This document shows, piece by piece, positions 1 through 6,455 of a stretch of 6,598 bases of DNA. Every line of letters starts with the position of its first letter. The stretch's first letter is position 1. Made by a program: the position numbers and the translations under genes. Origin of the DNA: Chlamydiota bacterium (GTDB lineage: Bacteria; Chlamydiota; Chlamydiia; Chlamydiales; Rhabdochlamydiaceae); assembly GCA_013041585.1 (NCBI GenBank), contig JABEVM010000019.1:1-6598 (forward strand), in the 5' to 3' direction. The notes below the pieces were generated by a model. It was not told the DNA's origin, did no database searches, and worked only from the letters and a program-made list of their open reading frames with translations.

Positions 1-1089
1 CTTAAAAAGAGCGGTCGACATGCCATGCGTACTATCTAATCCTAGAACACAGTATTCTTTACCACGAAGCGCCTGTTGAAGGGCAAAAAGATGCTCTTCA
101 TCAAACACTTTGTTGTCGACATCATACTCAAGAAGCCGAACAGAGAGCTCTGATAGGTTAATCCTTGCGCATCCTAAACGTTCAATGGCAATTCCTGCGG
201 CAATATTCGCGAGCTGTGCTCCGTATTTGATATCGATCCCATTGGCAATTGTCACGCAGATCATTGACAGAACTGTATCGCCAGCGCCTGTTACGTCCTT
301 CACTTCTTTGACGCGGACAGGAAAATCAAAGCTTGAGCCATCTTTATAAAATAAGGACATCCCTACTTCAGAACGAGTAACTAGCAACATTTTTGCATTA
401 CAACTTTCTAAAAGCACTTTAGCTACCTGCTCTAAGGGAGCATGACTTGGAAGTTTTGCAGCGGCGTAAGCTTCCGAAAGGTTAGGCTTCAGAACTGTAG
501 CGCTTAAATATTTAGAGAAATCATCCCCTTTTGGGTCCACAATCACAGGGATCGACTTCATTTTGGCAATTTGTATTGTAGCTGTCAGAAGCGTTCTAGA
601 GAGAAACCCTTTACCATAGTCGGAAATAGCTACAACTTGAACATCATCCATTAAGTCAGTAATTCTTTTAATCACGACTTGTTCAAGTTCTTCCGTAATC
701 GGAGTAACATCTTCAAAATCAACACGAAGAACTTGTTGAGAATCGGCAATAAAACGGTTTTTTACAGGAGTTTTAAAATTTTTCTCGTTAAACAAAGCAG
801 ATACATTCACACCTTCTTTTTCTAGACAGGTTACAAGCTGCGCTCCCGCATCATCTGCTCCGACTCTTCCAACAGCTATGACTTCCGCGCCTAGAGAAAC
901 TAAATTAAGAGCTACGTTTCCAGCGCCGCCGGGAAGACTTTCTTGCTTTTTCACATGCAGAACAGAAACCGGAGCTTCAGGAGAGATTCTACGCACCTTA
1001 CCGGTTGTGTACGTATCAAGCATAAAGTCCCCGATCACGAGTACTTTAGAAGGCTTAAATCTGCTGAGCATACCGATTAGCTTTACCAT
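1..1089 (-). CDS. hldE: D-glycero-beta-D-manno-heptose-7-phosphate kinase, HldE/RfaE type (3' end missing, runs off window)
   Basis: This partial gene shows 363 codons with no stop, starting at ATG 1089-1087. It is a PfkB/ribokinase-family sugar kinase. The glycine-rich N-terminal signature GGAGNVALNL is at residues 54-63 and the C-terminal signature DVTGAGDT, with the catalytic Asp, at 265-272. VLVIGDFMLDTY (16-27) and RRISPEAPV (33-41) are typical of RfaE/HldE. In the family this kinase phosphorylates heptose 7-phosphate at O-1, in the cytoplasm, for ADP-heptose synthesis. The start overlaps the hldD stop by 7 bases and has an AAGGA Shine-Dalgarno six bases upstream, which supports translational coupling. 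The kinase domain should end near residue 320. The visible remainder begins like the HldE linker (VFDEEHLFALQQAL, 328-341), but then reads CVLGLDSTHGMS instead of a TNGCFDxLHxGH nucleotidyltransferase signature. Whether the protein is bifunctional (HldE) or kinase-only with an unusual tail is therefore open. Confidence 0.9.
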   Translation of the reverse strand, partial: MVKLIGMLSRFKPSKVLVIGDFMLDTYTTGKVRRISPEAPVSVLHVKKQESLPGGAGNVALNLVSLGAEVIAVGRVGADDAGAQLVTCLEKEGVNVSALFNEKNFKTPVKNRFIADSQQVLRVDFEDVTPITEELEQVVIKRITDLMDDVQVVAISDYGKGFLSRTLLTATIQIAKMKSIPVIVDPKGDDFSKYLSATVLKPNLSEAYAAAKLPSHAPLEQVAKVLLESCNAKMLLVTRSEVGMSLFYKDGSSFDFPVRVKEVKDVTGAGDTVLSMICVTIANGIDIKYGAQLANIAAGIAIERLGCARINLSELSVRLLEYDVDNKVFDEEHLFALQQALRGKEYCVLGLDSTHGMSTALFK

Positions 1090-2084
1090 CTTACATCCTT
1101 GGAAAGGTAATTAGTTACATAATCCGCAACAGCTTTTTCGAGCGGATAATCAAGAGGTACATATCCTGGGAGAGAGAAGGCTTTGCAATATTTAGCCATC
1201 TCCGCTTTTGTATAATTTTGATATTGCGCAGCTAAACTTTTAGGGGTTTCAATGTACTCTATCTTTTCAGGTTTTTTTGCAGCTTTAAAAAGTGCCTTGG
1301 CTAGTGCATTCCAAGTTGTCGCTTGTCCAGTTCCTATGTTAAATATACCACCAATATCATTTTCTAGAAAATTGCATGTCATTTTCACTGCATCTTTTAC
1401 ATAGATAAAATCTCTTACTTGCGCGCCATCTGCGTATTTATCTGGCTCAGTAGATTTAAAAAGAGAGACAACGCCTTTTTCTACAACAGAAGGATACATT
1501 TTGTAGACCATAGAGGACATGTTGCCTTTATGAGCTTCATTAGGGCCATATACATTGAAATATTTAAGCCCAACAAGCTTTTGTAAAACACCCTGCTCTT
1601 TTGCCCACATGTCAAACATCTGTTTAGAAAAACCATATAAGTTGAGTGGCTCAAGCTTATCAATCATGTCATGGTCGTCAGAAAATCCGAGTGAGCCATT
1701 GCCATAGGTAGCAGCAGACGAGGCGTAAATAAATCTATGATTGTTCTCAAGAGCATATTCTGCGAGTTTCACACTATAGCGATAATTATTTTCCAGAATG
1801 TAATCGCCATTTGTTTCTAATGTATTCGAGCACGCGCCTAAATGAATGAACGCTTCGATGTCTTTCTCTCGTCCTACAAGCCAAGGAAGCAGTTCATTAA
1901 TCCCAATAAAATCATAGTATTTTTTGCCAACTAGATTTTTCCATTTTGCCCCTTGCTCTAAGTTATCTACTAAAAGAAGATTGCTAAATCCTTTATCGTT
2001 TAGATACCGAACGACTCCTGAACCGATAAAACCTGCGGCTCCCGTAATAACAATGAGCTGATCATCATATAGCTTTTTTTTCAT
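1083..2084 (-). CDS. hldD: ADP-L-glycero-D-manno-heptose 6-epimerase
   Basis: HldD epimerises ADP-D-glycero-D-manno-heptose to the L-glycero form used in LPS core assembly, in the cytoplasm with bound NADP. It is an extended short-chain dehydrogenase. The Rossmann motif GAAGFIGS is at residues 15-22, SSAATYG at 122-128, the catalytic YGFSK (Tyr150, Lys154) follows, then FNVYGP at 176-181. HKGNMSS (from about 185) corresponds to the HKGSMAS segment of E. coli HldD, which carries its second catalytic Lys. Length is 333 residues against about 310 in E. coli, and similarity to E. coli HldD is clear along the whole length. I chose ATG 2084-2082 because AAGAG lies five bases upstream. An in-frame GTG two codons earlier (2090) would add two residues but has poor ribosome-binding spacing. 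It follows ispE by only 8 bases and overlaps hldE, so the three are probably co-transcribed. Confidence 0.96.
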   Translation of the reverse strand: MKKKLYDDQLIVITGAAGFIGSGVVRYLNDKGFSNLLLVDNLEQGAKWKNLVGKKYYDFIGINELLPWLVGREKDIEAFIHLGACSNTLETNGDYILENNYRYSVKLAEYALENNHRFIYASSAATYGNGSLGFSDDHDMIDKLEPLNLYGFSKQMFDMWAKEQGVLQKLVGLKYFNVYGPNEAHKGNMSSMVYKMYPSVVEKGVVSLFKSTEPDKYADGAQVRDFIYVKDAVKMTCNFLENDIGGIFNIGTGQATTWNALAKALFKAAKKPEKIEYIETPKSLAAQYQNYTKAEMAKYCKAFSLPGYVPLDYPLEKAVADYVTNYLSKDVRW

Positions 2085-2092
2085 ATTCACTC

Positions 2093-3007
2093 TTACAGGT
2101 TAGATGTTAAAGGTAATCGTTTGTACCATTCATCCGAAGTACGGTATATAAAATGTACAGGAAAAAACTGAATTCCGTCCAGCTTTGGCTCTACTTTTTT
2201 CTCACCCGTGCAGAAAAACGCTGTTCCGCTTCCTGTCATAACAACTTCTGTAAATCCAAGAGACAGCAATTCATTTTTCAAAAGGGCAAGCCTCGGAAGT
2301 AATGTAAAAGCAGAAACTTCAAGATCATTAAAATAAGAAGAGTTTCCTCTCACAAAGCCATTTACTATCTCATCTGGATCTCTTTGAGGCAGAAGCTCCG
2401 GTTTACAGCTTTTGTAGACAGAAGGAGTAGAAAGTCCTTCTACTGGCTTCGCAATCCATAGGCTTTGCTTTTGAATTTCTGGTATATCTTCAATAATTTC
2501 CCCTCTTCCTCTGCAATATGCTCTTCCGGAAGAAAAGAAAAAAGGGCCATCCGAACTAATTTCAGAAGCCCATTCTTTCAATGTCTTCGCAGATAGATAA
2601 GGCGCATATAAACATCGCAATCCCCACAGTGTTGAAGCTAAGTTACTACTTCCTCCACCAAGTCCTGCTTCGATCGGAATATTTTTTTCGATATGAAAAT
2701 GTGCAAAAGCTGGGATCCCAGTTTTTTTTCGAAAGAGCTCAGCGGCTTTTAGGACTAAATTAGAACTGTCTGTAGGAATTCGATGATCAGTGCAAGTGAG
2801 CACATCTTCTTCCGCTTTTTGTAAATGGAGATAATCTCCCAGATCGACCGCTTGGAAAAGGGAAGCAATTTCGTGAAATTGATCTTCCCTTTTTCGTAAA
2901 ACTCGAAAAAAAAGATTGAGTTTTGCCGGAGAAAAAAGGACAAGCCGATCTGCTTGAACGCTGCCACGCAAAGAAGAAGTATCTAGAGTTCTTGTAGAAG
3001 TTGTCAT
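2093..3007 (-). CDS. ispE: 4-diphosphocytidyl-2-C-methyl-D-erythritol kinase
   Basis: IspE is the ATP-dependent GHMP kinase of the MEP (non-mevalonate) isoprenoid pathway. It phosphorylates the 2-OH of CDP-methylerythritol in the cytoplasm. Motif 1, SPAKLNLFF, is at residues 26-34 with the catalytic Lys29. The ATP-binding glycine loop IPIEAGLGGGSSN is at 110-122. The catalytic Asp is D153 in SSDGPFFF, and motif 3, VMTGSGTAFF, is at 256-265. Length is 304 residues, a little long. About 20 residues precede the usual family start at the SPAKLNL strand and resemble nothing I recognise. The ATG directly abuts the rplI stop (TAAATG). The only other in-frame candidate I see in that stretch is TTG at codon 13, so the ATG is kept. 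The GAAGAG upstream is only three bases from the start, so translation may depend on ribosomes finishing rplI. In C. trachomatis the orthologue (ychB) also follows rplI. Confidence 0.96.
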   Translation of the reverse strand: MTTSTRTLDTSSLRGSVQADRLVLFSPAKLNLFFRVLRKREDQFHEIASLFQAVDLGDYLHLQKAEEDVLTCTDHRIPTDSSNLVLKAAELFRKKTGIPAFAHFHIEKNIPIEAGLGGGSSNLASTLWGLRCLYAPYLSAKTLKEWASEISSDGPFFFSSGRAYCRGRGEIIEDIPEIQKQSLWIAKPVEGLSTPSVYKSCKPELLPQRDPDEIVNGFVRGNSSYFNDLEVSAFTLLPRLALLKNELLSLGFTEVVMTGSGTAFFCTGEKKVEPKLDGIQFFPVHFIYRTSDEWYKRLPLTSNL

Positions 3008-3520
3008 TTACTCTTCGATTTTTTGCACATCACTTTGTTCAGTTGGAGCTACAACTTGATTTTGCATAGGCTGATCGCTTACAACTTGCAACGTAAAGGA
3101 GGCTGGAACGCCTTCTTTTAATTTAAGTGCAATTTCAAACGATCCAACTGCTTTAATTGGTTGTGCCAGTTGCACATCCTTTTTCTCAAGTTGAATACCC
3201 TCTTTTTCCCACAAACGTACGATATCTAAAGAAGATACAGATCCGTACATATGTCCTTCCTGATCCACTTTAACTTCGATCGAAAGAACTTTTCCTTGGA
3301 TTTGCAGAGCGGCTTTCTCAGATTCTTTTTTATCTTCAATTGCGCGTTTTTCTCTTTCTTCTTTAAGTTTAGCTTGCATACGCAGAGTTCTATTGTCTGC
3401 AGTAACTGCTTTCTTTTGTGGTAATAAAAAGTTTCTTGCATAGCCCGGCTTTACACTCACTACATCGCCGCTACGACCTAAATCGTCCACATCTTCTAAA
3501 AGTAAAAGTTGATTTCCCAT
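3008..3520 (-). CDS. rplI: Large ribosomal subunit protein bL9
   Basis: bL9 is a two-domain protein bound to 23S rRNA near the base of the L1 stalk. The N-terminal domain reads QLLLLEDVDDLGRSGDVVSVKPGYARNFLLPQ (residues 4-35), the L9 signature. A highly charged Lys/Glu-rich helix (about 47-75) forms the connector. The C-terminal domain carries GHMYGSVSSLDI (88-99) and ends near residue 148. A tail of about 20 residues rich in Gln, Val and Glu (VVAPTEQSDVQKIEE) follows, making 170 residues against about 148 in E. coli. As I recall it, Chlamydia L9 has a similar acidic/Gln-rich tail, which supports the taxonomic call. The ATG has a strong GAGGAG ribosome-binding site six bases upstream, in the 18-base gap after rpsR. 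Confidence 0.97.
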   Translation of the reverse strand: MGNQLLLLEDVDDLGRSGDVVSVKPGYARNFLLPQKKAVTADNRTLRMQAKLKEEREKRAIEDKKESEKAALQIQGKVLSIEVKVDQEGHMYGSVSSLDIVRLWEKEGIQLEKKDVQLAQPIKAVGSFEIALKLKEGVPASFTLQVVSDQPMQNQVVAPTEQSDVQKIEE

Positions 3521-3538
3521 ACGTGTCTCCTCGCTTGT

Positions 3539-3787
3539 TTAATTCTCACCAACAAAAGGCAATAAAGCCATATGTCTTGCAATTTTTATAGCTTTAGCCA
3601 GCATTTTCTGATGGTAAAAAGAAACGCCGGTAATTCTTCTTGGAATAATTTTTCCACGTTCTGTGATAAACTGAGAAAGAGTATCAATATCTTTATAATC
3701 GATTTCTTTCACGCCTTCAGCAGTAAAAGGACATTGTTTACGTCTTTTAGAAAAACCAGCTTCCACTGGACTTTTTTTATAATTCAT
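3539..3787 (-). CDS. rpsR: Small ribosomal subunit protein bS18
   Basis: bS18 binds 16S rRNA on the 30S platform as a partner of bS6, whose gene lies immediately upstream. The protein has 82 residues, a normal length. It shows the S18 core YKDIDTLSQFITERGKIIPRRITG (31-54) and the C-terminal AIKIARHMALLPF (66-78). Near the N-terminus it has RRKQCPFTAEG with a single Cys (C19), like chlamydial S18, rather than a paired-Cys zinc site. GGGGAG sits just before the ATG, partly inside the 9-base gap after rpsF. The rpsF-rpsR-rplI order is widely conserved in bacteria. Confidence 0.97.
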   Translation of the reverse strand: MNYKKSPVEAGFSKRRKQCPFTAEGVKEIDYKDIDTLSQFITERGKIIPRRITGVSFYHQKMLAKAIKIARHMALLPFVGEN

Positions 3788-3796
3788 ATACTCCCC

Positions 3797-4135
3797 TTAT
3801 TGAGCTAGCATCTTAAATTCGATTTTTTCTAATACTTTTTCTGTTCGTAACGTTACGAAACGAATCAGATCTTCATTCAAATGATATTCTTTCCAGAGAT
3901 CAACAATTTTGGAAGTCTCTGTATTAAAGTAAATCACGTAGTAATACCCTTCTCGTTTCCCGTTAATTTCGTATGCAAGTCTACGACGGCCTTGCTCATG
4001 GATTTTCACAATTTCTCCACCAGTCTCAACGATCCCGGAAGTAATTTTTTCGAGAGCCTTTTGACGCGCATCTTCACTCAGAGTGGCATTCAAAATATAC
4101 ATTCCCTCGTATAAATTTTTTTTCTTTTCTGACAT
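3797..4135 (-). CDS. rpsF: Small ribosomal subunit protein bS6
   Basis: bS6 packs against bS18 on the 30S platform. The protein has 112 residues. The first strand YEGMYILNATLS is at 9-20. The segment VETGGEIVKIHEQGRRRLAYEINGKREGYYYVIYFN (36-71) is the S6 core, with the RRLAY and GYYY motifs. The helix and strand LNEDLIRFVTLRTE follow at 86-99. No long acidic tail like that of E. coli S6 is present. A GGAG ribosome-binding site lies inside the last codons of pth, ten bases before the ATG, and only five bases separate the pth stop from this start. This suggests coupled expression within the operon. Confidence 0.96.
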   Translation of the reverse strand: MSEKKKNLYEGMYILNATLSEDARQKALEKITSGIVETGGEIVKIHEQGRRRLAYEINGKREGYYYVIYFNTETSKIVDLWKEYHLNEDLIRFVTLRTEKVLEKIEFKMLAQ

Positions 4136-4140
4136 CTTTT

Positions 4141-4752
4141 TTATTCTCCTAATTTTTTCTCATTCTTGATCTTTTCTGTAGTCCTGCTGGTGAAAGCATA
4201 TGTGATCTCACCTTGGATCCAAAGGGTAAGAAAATTTACCGCCTTGTCAAAAAGAGTTGGAAAGTTCTCTACTTCGTCCTTAGTAAAATGTCCAAGGACA
4301 TAATCGGCGAGCTCTCCATGCTCTCTATCTCCGATCCCAATGCGCACTCTTGCATAGTCTTTTGTTCCAATATGGCTCTCTATACTTTTAAGGCCATTAT
4401 GTCCTCCTGCAGTTCCTTGCATTCTAAAACGGAAACTACCTAAAGGAAGAGCTATGTCGTCACATACGACTAGAATGTCTGCTACTGGAATCTGGTAATA
4501 ATCCATGCATTGTCTTACAGAAATCCCACTATGATTCATATACACTGCCGGTATCAGTAAAAGCACTTTTTGCGAATTTACCTTCCCTATTGCTATTTCG
4601 CTTTGCAAATGGGAGGCGCGTTGAAAAGTAAATCCATACTTCTTCGCAAATGCTTTTAAAGCGAGGACACCCATATTGTGCCTCGTATTTTCATAATCTA
4701 TTCCTGGATTCCCCAGGCCGATAAGTAAGCGGCAGTTTGTTTCTTCTTTCAC
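4141..4752 (-). CDS. pth: Peptidyl-tRNA hydrolase
   Basis: Pth cleaves the ester bond of peptidyl-tRNAs released prematurely from ribosomes and so recycles tRNA. The protein is 203 residues, close to the bacterial norm. Its key residues line up with E. coli Pth at a constant offset of five: His25 (TRHNMG, E. coli His20), Asn73 (YMNHSG, Asn68), Asp98 (CDDIALPLG, Asp93) and Asn119 (GGHNG, Asn114). The N-terminal LIGLGNPG is at 10-17. The start is a GTG (4752-4750). No in-frame ATG precedes the conserved GLGNPG, and a weak AAAAGA lies four bases upstream, so initiation may be modest. The gap to the rplY stop is eight bases. The linkage of pth with rplY (ctc) is common in bacteria and matches Chlamydia. 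Confidence 0.97.
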   Translation of the reverse strand: MKEETNCRLLIGLGNPGIDYENTRHNMGVLALKAFAKKYGFTFQRASHLQSEIAIGKVNSQKVLLLIPAVYMNHSGISVRQCMDYYQIPVADILVVCDDIALPLGSFRFRMQGTAGGHNGLKSIESHIGTKDYARVRIGIGDREHGELADYVLGHFTKDEVENFPTLFDKAVNFLTLWIQGEITYAFTSRTTEKIKNEKKLGE

Positions 4753-4760
4753 AATATCTT

Positions 4761-5318
4761 TTAACGTTTTGCAACAACCACAATGACTTCACTTGGGGCT
4801 GCTAGGGCTTTAACGCCTTTCGGCAATGTAATATCGGACAAACGCTTAGATTGTCTAATCCCCAAATCTCTAACATCTACAAAAAATTCTGTAGGTAAAT
4901 CTTTAGGCAAGCATTGTACTTTTACATAACGCGAAATTTGTCTTAAGAAACCACCAAGCTTAATCCCTGTACATTCTGCAGCACCAGTGAATCGAACCGG
5001 CACTTTTACGCTCACAGGAACATCATCATGAAGTCTTTCGAAATCTAGATGAAGAACACGGTACGTTGTAGGATGGTACTGGATATCTTTTACAATAGCG
5101 CGAAAACTCTTCCCGCCTTTGTTTAATTGAAAGACCGTAGTAGGAAGCATTCCTGGCTGGATCTCTCTGAGTACGGTAGAAAATTCTGTCCCGCTGATAA
5201 TAATGTTTTCACATTCTGTCCCCGGTGAATAAAGAATAGCGGGGATATCCCCTTTGCGTCTGACTTCTTTTACATCGCTCTTTTTATGTCCTACGCGTTC
5301 AATCACAGTAAGTTTCAT
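4761..5318 (-). CDS. rplY: Large ribosomal subunit protein bL25 (CTC/TL5 long form)
   Basis: bL25 binds 5S rRNA. This is the long two-domain form, as in Thermus TL5 and Bacillus CTC. The N-terminal RNA-binding domain (about 1-93) carries RRKGDIPAILY (20-30), FRAIVKDIQYHP (72-83) and VLHLDF (88-93). The C-terminal beta-rich CTC domain (about 98-185) includes VKVPVRFTG (104-112) and DVRDLGI (148-154). At 185 residues it equals the length I recall for Chlamydia CTC. I placed the start at ATG 5318 because AGAGGGA lies seven bases upstream and MKLTVIER matches the family N-terminus. A TTG six codons upstream (5336) is open, but using it would translate through that ribosome-binding site. It is the first gene of the compact array and follows prs after a 72-base gap containing an inverted repeat. 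Confidence 0.95.
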   Translation of the reverse strand: MKLTVIERVGHKKSDVKEVRRKGDIPAILYSPGTECENIIISGTEFSTVLREIQPGMLPTTVFQLNKGGKSFRAIVKDIQYHPTTYRVLHLDFERLHDDVPVSVKVPVRFTGAAECTGIKLGGFLRQISRYVKVQCLPKDLPTEFFVDVRDLGIRQSKRLSDITLPKGVKALAAPSEVIVVVAKR

Positions 5319-5355
5319 TTTTTGTCCCTCTAGCAATTACAAAATAAATTTTATC

Positions 5356-5389
5356 AATACAAAAGCAAAAGCTTTTATGCTTTTGTATT
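5356..5389. repeat. AT-rich inverted repeat (hairpin) between prs and rplY
   Basis: An 11-base perfect inverted repeat has arms at 5356-5366 and 5379-5389 (AATACAAAAGC / GCTTTTGTATT). The 12-base loop contains a further perfect 10-base palindrome, AAAAGCTTTT. It begins two bases after the prs stop codon and ends 37 bases before the rplY start. On the minus strand the stem is followed by TGATAAAATTTATTTTG, without an uninterrupted U tract. It could be a weak terminator or attenuator, an mRNA-processing or 3'-end stability structure for prs, or a structured rplY leader. The repeat is directly visible; its function is not established. Confidence 0.7.
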
Positions 5390-5390
5390 T

Positions 5391-6329
5391 CTAATCAAAT
5401 AGGCTGGATATGGAAGTAGCTGTAACGATAGAATGTATCGCTTTGCTAAAAAGACTCGCTATCGAAACAACCTGCAATTTAGGATGATGCAGAACATTTT
5501 CCGGCATAGCTGTAGTATTACTAACAAATATCTTTTCCATCGCACTTTCTTCCAACGCTTTTTCTAAAAAAAGGCCGTGAGTTATAGCAGCATACATTCT
5601 TTTTGCGCCTGCATGCTGACATACTTTTGCTGCCTTCTGAAGCGTTCCGCCAGTCGAGCACATATCATCGACAAAAAGAACGGTCTTGTTCTTCACATCG
5701 CCGATTAAAGCATTTGCCTCGACTTTTTCTGCGCTTACGCGACGCTTGTCTACTATTGCAAAGTCCCAACCCAAAACATGCGCAAACTCTCTTGCTAAAC
5801 GAATACTTCCAATATCCGGGGTGACTACAACCCCCTCTGTAATTCCAAACTCTTTGACGGCATTCGCAAGTAATGGCCGTGCGTAGAGGTTGTCTACAGG
5901 GATATCAAAAAAACCTTGGATTTGTTCTGTATGCAAATCCATGGTAAGCACACGTGTCGCTCCTGCTTTTTCAAGCAAATTTGCAACAAGTTTCGCTGTT
6001 ATTGGCACTCTCGGTTTATCCTTGCGATCTTGCCTAGCATACCCAAAATAAGGGATGACAGCTATGATCGAACGGGCCGAGGCACGTTTTAAAGCGTCGA
6101 TAAGAATCAACAATTCCATGAGATAGAAGTTGGGACGTCGTGCGATACTTTGCAGAACGAATACATCCCTTCCACGGACATTCTCTAAAATTTGAACGCC
6201 TATCTCTTTATCTGGAAATGTCTCAATGAGTACTTTGCCTAGTGGAATTCCAAGCAAACTCGCAACTTCTTGCCCTAAACTTTCATGGGAGGTCCCAGAA
6301 AACAGCATAAAGTTTTGATTAGCTTGCAT
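5391..6329 (-). CDS. prs: Ribose-phosphate pyrophosphokinase (PRPP synthase)
   Basis: Prs makes 5-phosphoribosyl-1-pyrophosphate from ribose 5-phosphate and ATP, supplying nucleotide, histidine/tryptophan and NAD pathways. The protein has 312 residues, the normal bacterial class I length. It shows FPDKEIGVQILENVRGRDVFVLQS (38-61), the catalytic flexible loop YARQDRKDKPRVPITAKLVANLL (97-119), DLHTEQIQGFFDIPVDNLYA (131-150) with His133, VDKRR (193-197), and the ribose-5-phosphate/PRPP loop VDDMCSTGGT (220-229). The loop has Cys-Ser where many bacterial enzymes have Ile-Asp. The start is ATG 6329. The ribosome-binding site is weak (AAGTGG), and Met8 (6308) is an alternative start at the MLFSGT strand, but has no visible ribosome-binding site. 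It lies 35 bases from tRNA-Gln, so the two may share a transcript. C. trachomatis is generally described as lacking prs. Confidence 0.96.
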   Translation of the reverse strand: MQANQNFMLFSGTSHESLGQEVASLLGIPLGKVLIETFPDKEIGVQILENVRGRDVFVLQSIARRPNFYLMELLILIDALKRASARSIIAVIPYFGYARQDRKDKPRVPITAKLVANLLEKAGATRVLTMDLHTEQIQGFFDIPVDNLYARPLLANAVKEFGITEGVVVTPDIGSIRLAREFAHVLGWDFAIVDKRRVSAEKVEANALIGDVKNKTVLFVDDMCSTGGTLQKAAKVCQHAGAKRMYAAITHGLFLEKALEESAMEKIFVSNTTAMPENVLHHPKLQVVSIASLFSKAIHSIVTATSISSLFD

Positions 6330-6364
6330 GGGGTAACCACTTAAGACTGTATCTCAATTAATTA

Positions 6365-6436
6365 TTGGGGTGGAAGGATTCGAACCTCCGCGTGGCGGTA
6401 CCAAAAACCGCTGCCTTACCGCTTGGCGACACCCCA
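6365..6436 (-). tRNA. tRNA-Gln (anticodon UUG)
   Basis: The minus strand folds into a complete 72-base cloverleaf. The acceptor stem TGGGGTG/CACCCCA has 7 of 7 pairs. The D arm is GCC-AAGCGGTAA-GGC. The anticodon arm is GCGGT-TTTTGGT-ACCGC with anticodon TTG (UUG) at loop positions 34-36, reading CAA and probably CAG. The T arm GGAGG-TTCGAAT-CCTTC has one G-T pair. The discriminator is A. No 3' CCA is encoded, so it must be added enzymatically. Lineages of this kind typically charge tRNA-Gln indirectly through Glu-tRNA-Gln amidation, but nothing in this window tests that. Confidence 0.97.
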
Positions 6437-6455
6437 GCGTTTTACAAACAGGAAT

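Noticed and set aside
14..120. Two GTCGAC hexamers near the left edge (14-19 and 115-120).
   Set aside because: Both lie in the hldE coding frame and are short palindromes expected by chance; there are no flanking repeats to suggest insertion or an attachment site.
110..1114. Open frames on the plus strand opposite the hldE kinase gene (110-349 and 878-1114).
   Set aside because: They are antisense to a gene with clear kinase motifs, have low-complexity Ser/Thr/Arg-rich translations, and show no ribosome-binding site or family resemblance.
2073..2084. A run of eight A residues right after the hldD ATG (minus strand), a possible slippage or phase-variation tract.
   Set aside because: The frame is intact and AAA AAA AAG is ordinary Lys coding in an AT-rich genome. 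One short run is not evidence of phase variation.
3572..4443. Plus-strand open frames of about 76-78 codons opposite rpsR, rpsF and pth (3572-3808, 3881-4114, 4213-4443).
   Set aside because: They mirror conserved genes, their translations are rich in Phe/Ser as expected from antisense Lys/Glu codons, and nothing suggests independent genes.
5603..5886. Two overlapping plus-strand open frames within prs.
   Set aside because: Both are antisense to the strongly conserved central part of PRPP synthase and overlap each other in different frames, so they are shadows.
6365..6436. tRNA-Gln as an integration site for a mobile element.
   Set aside because: No direct repeat of the tRNA 3' end, integrase or phage gene is visible, and the surrounding genes are core genes in conserved order.
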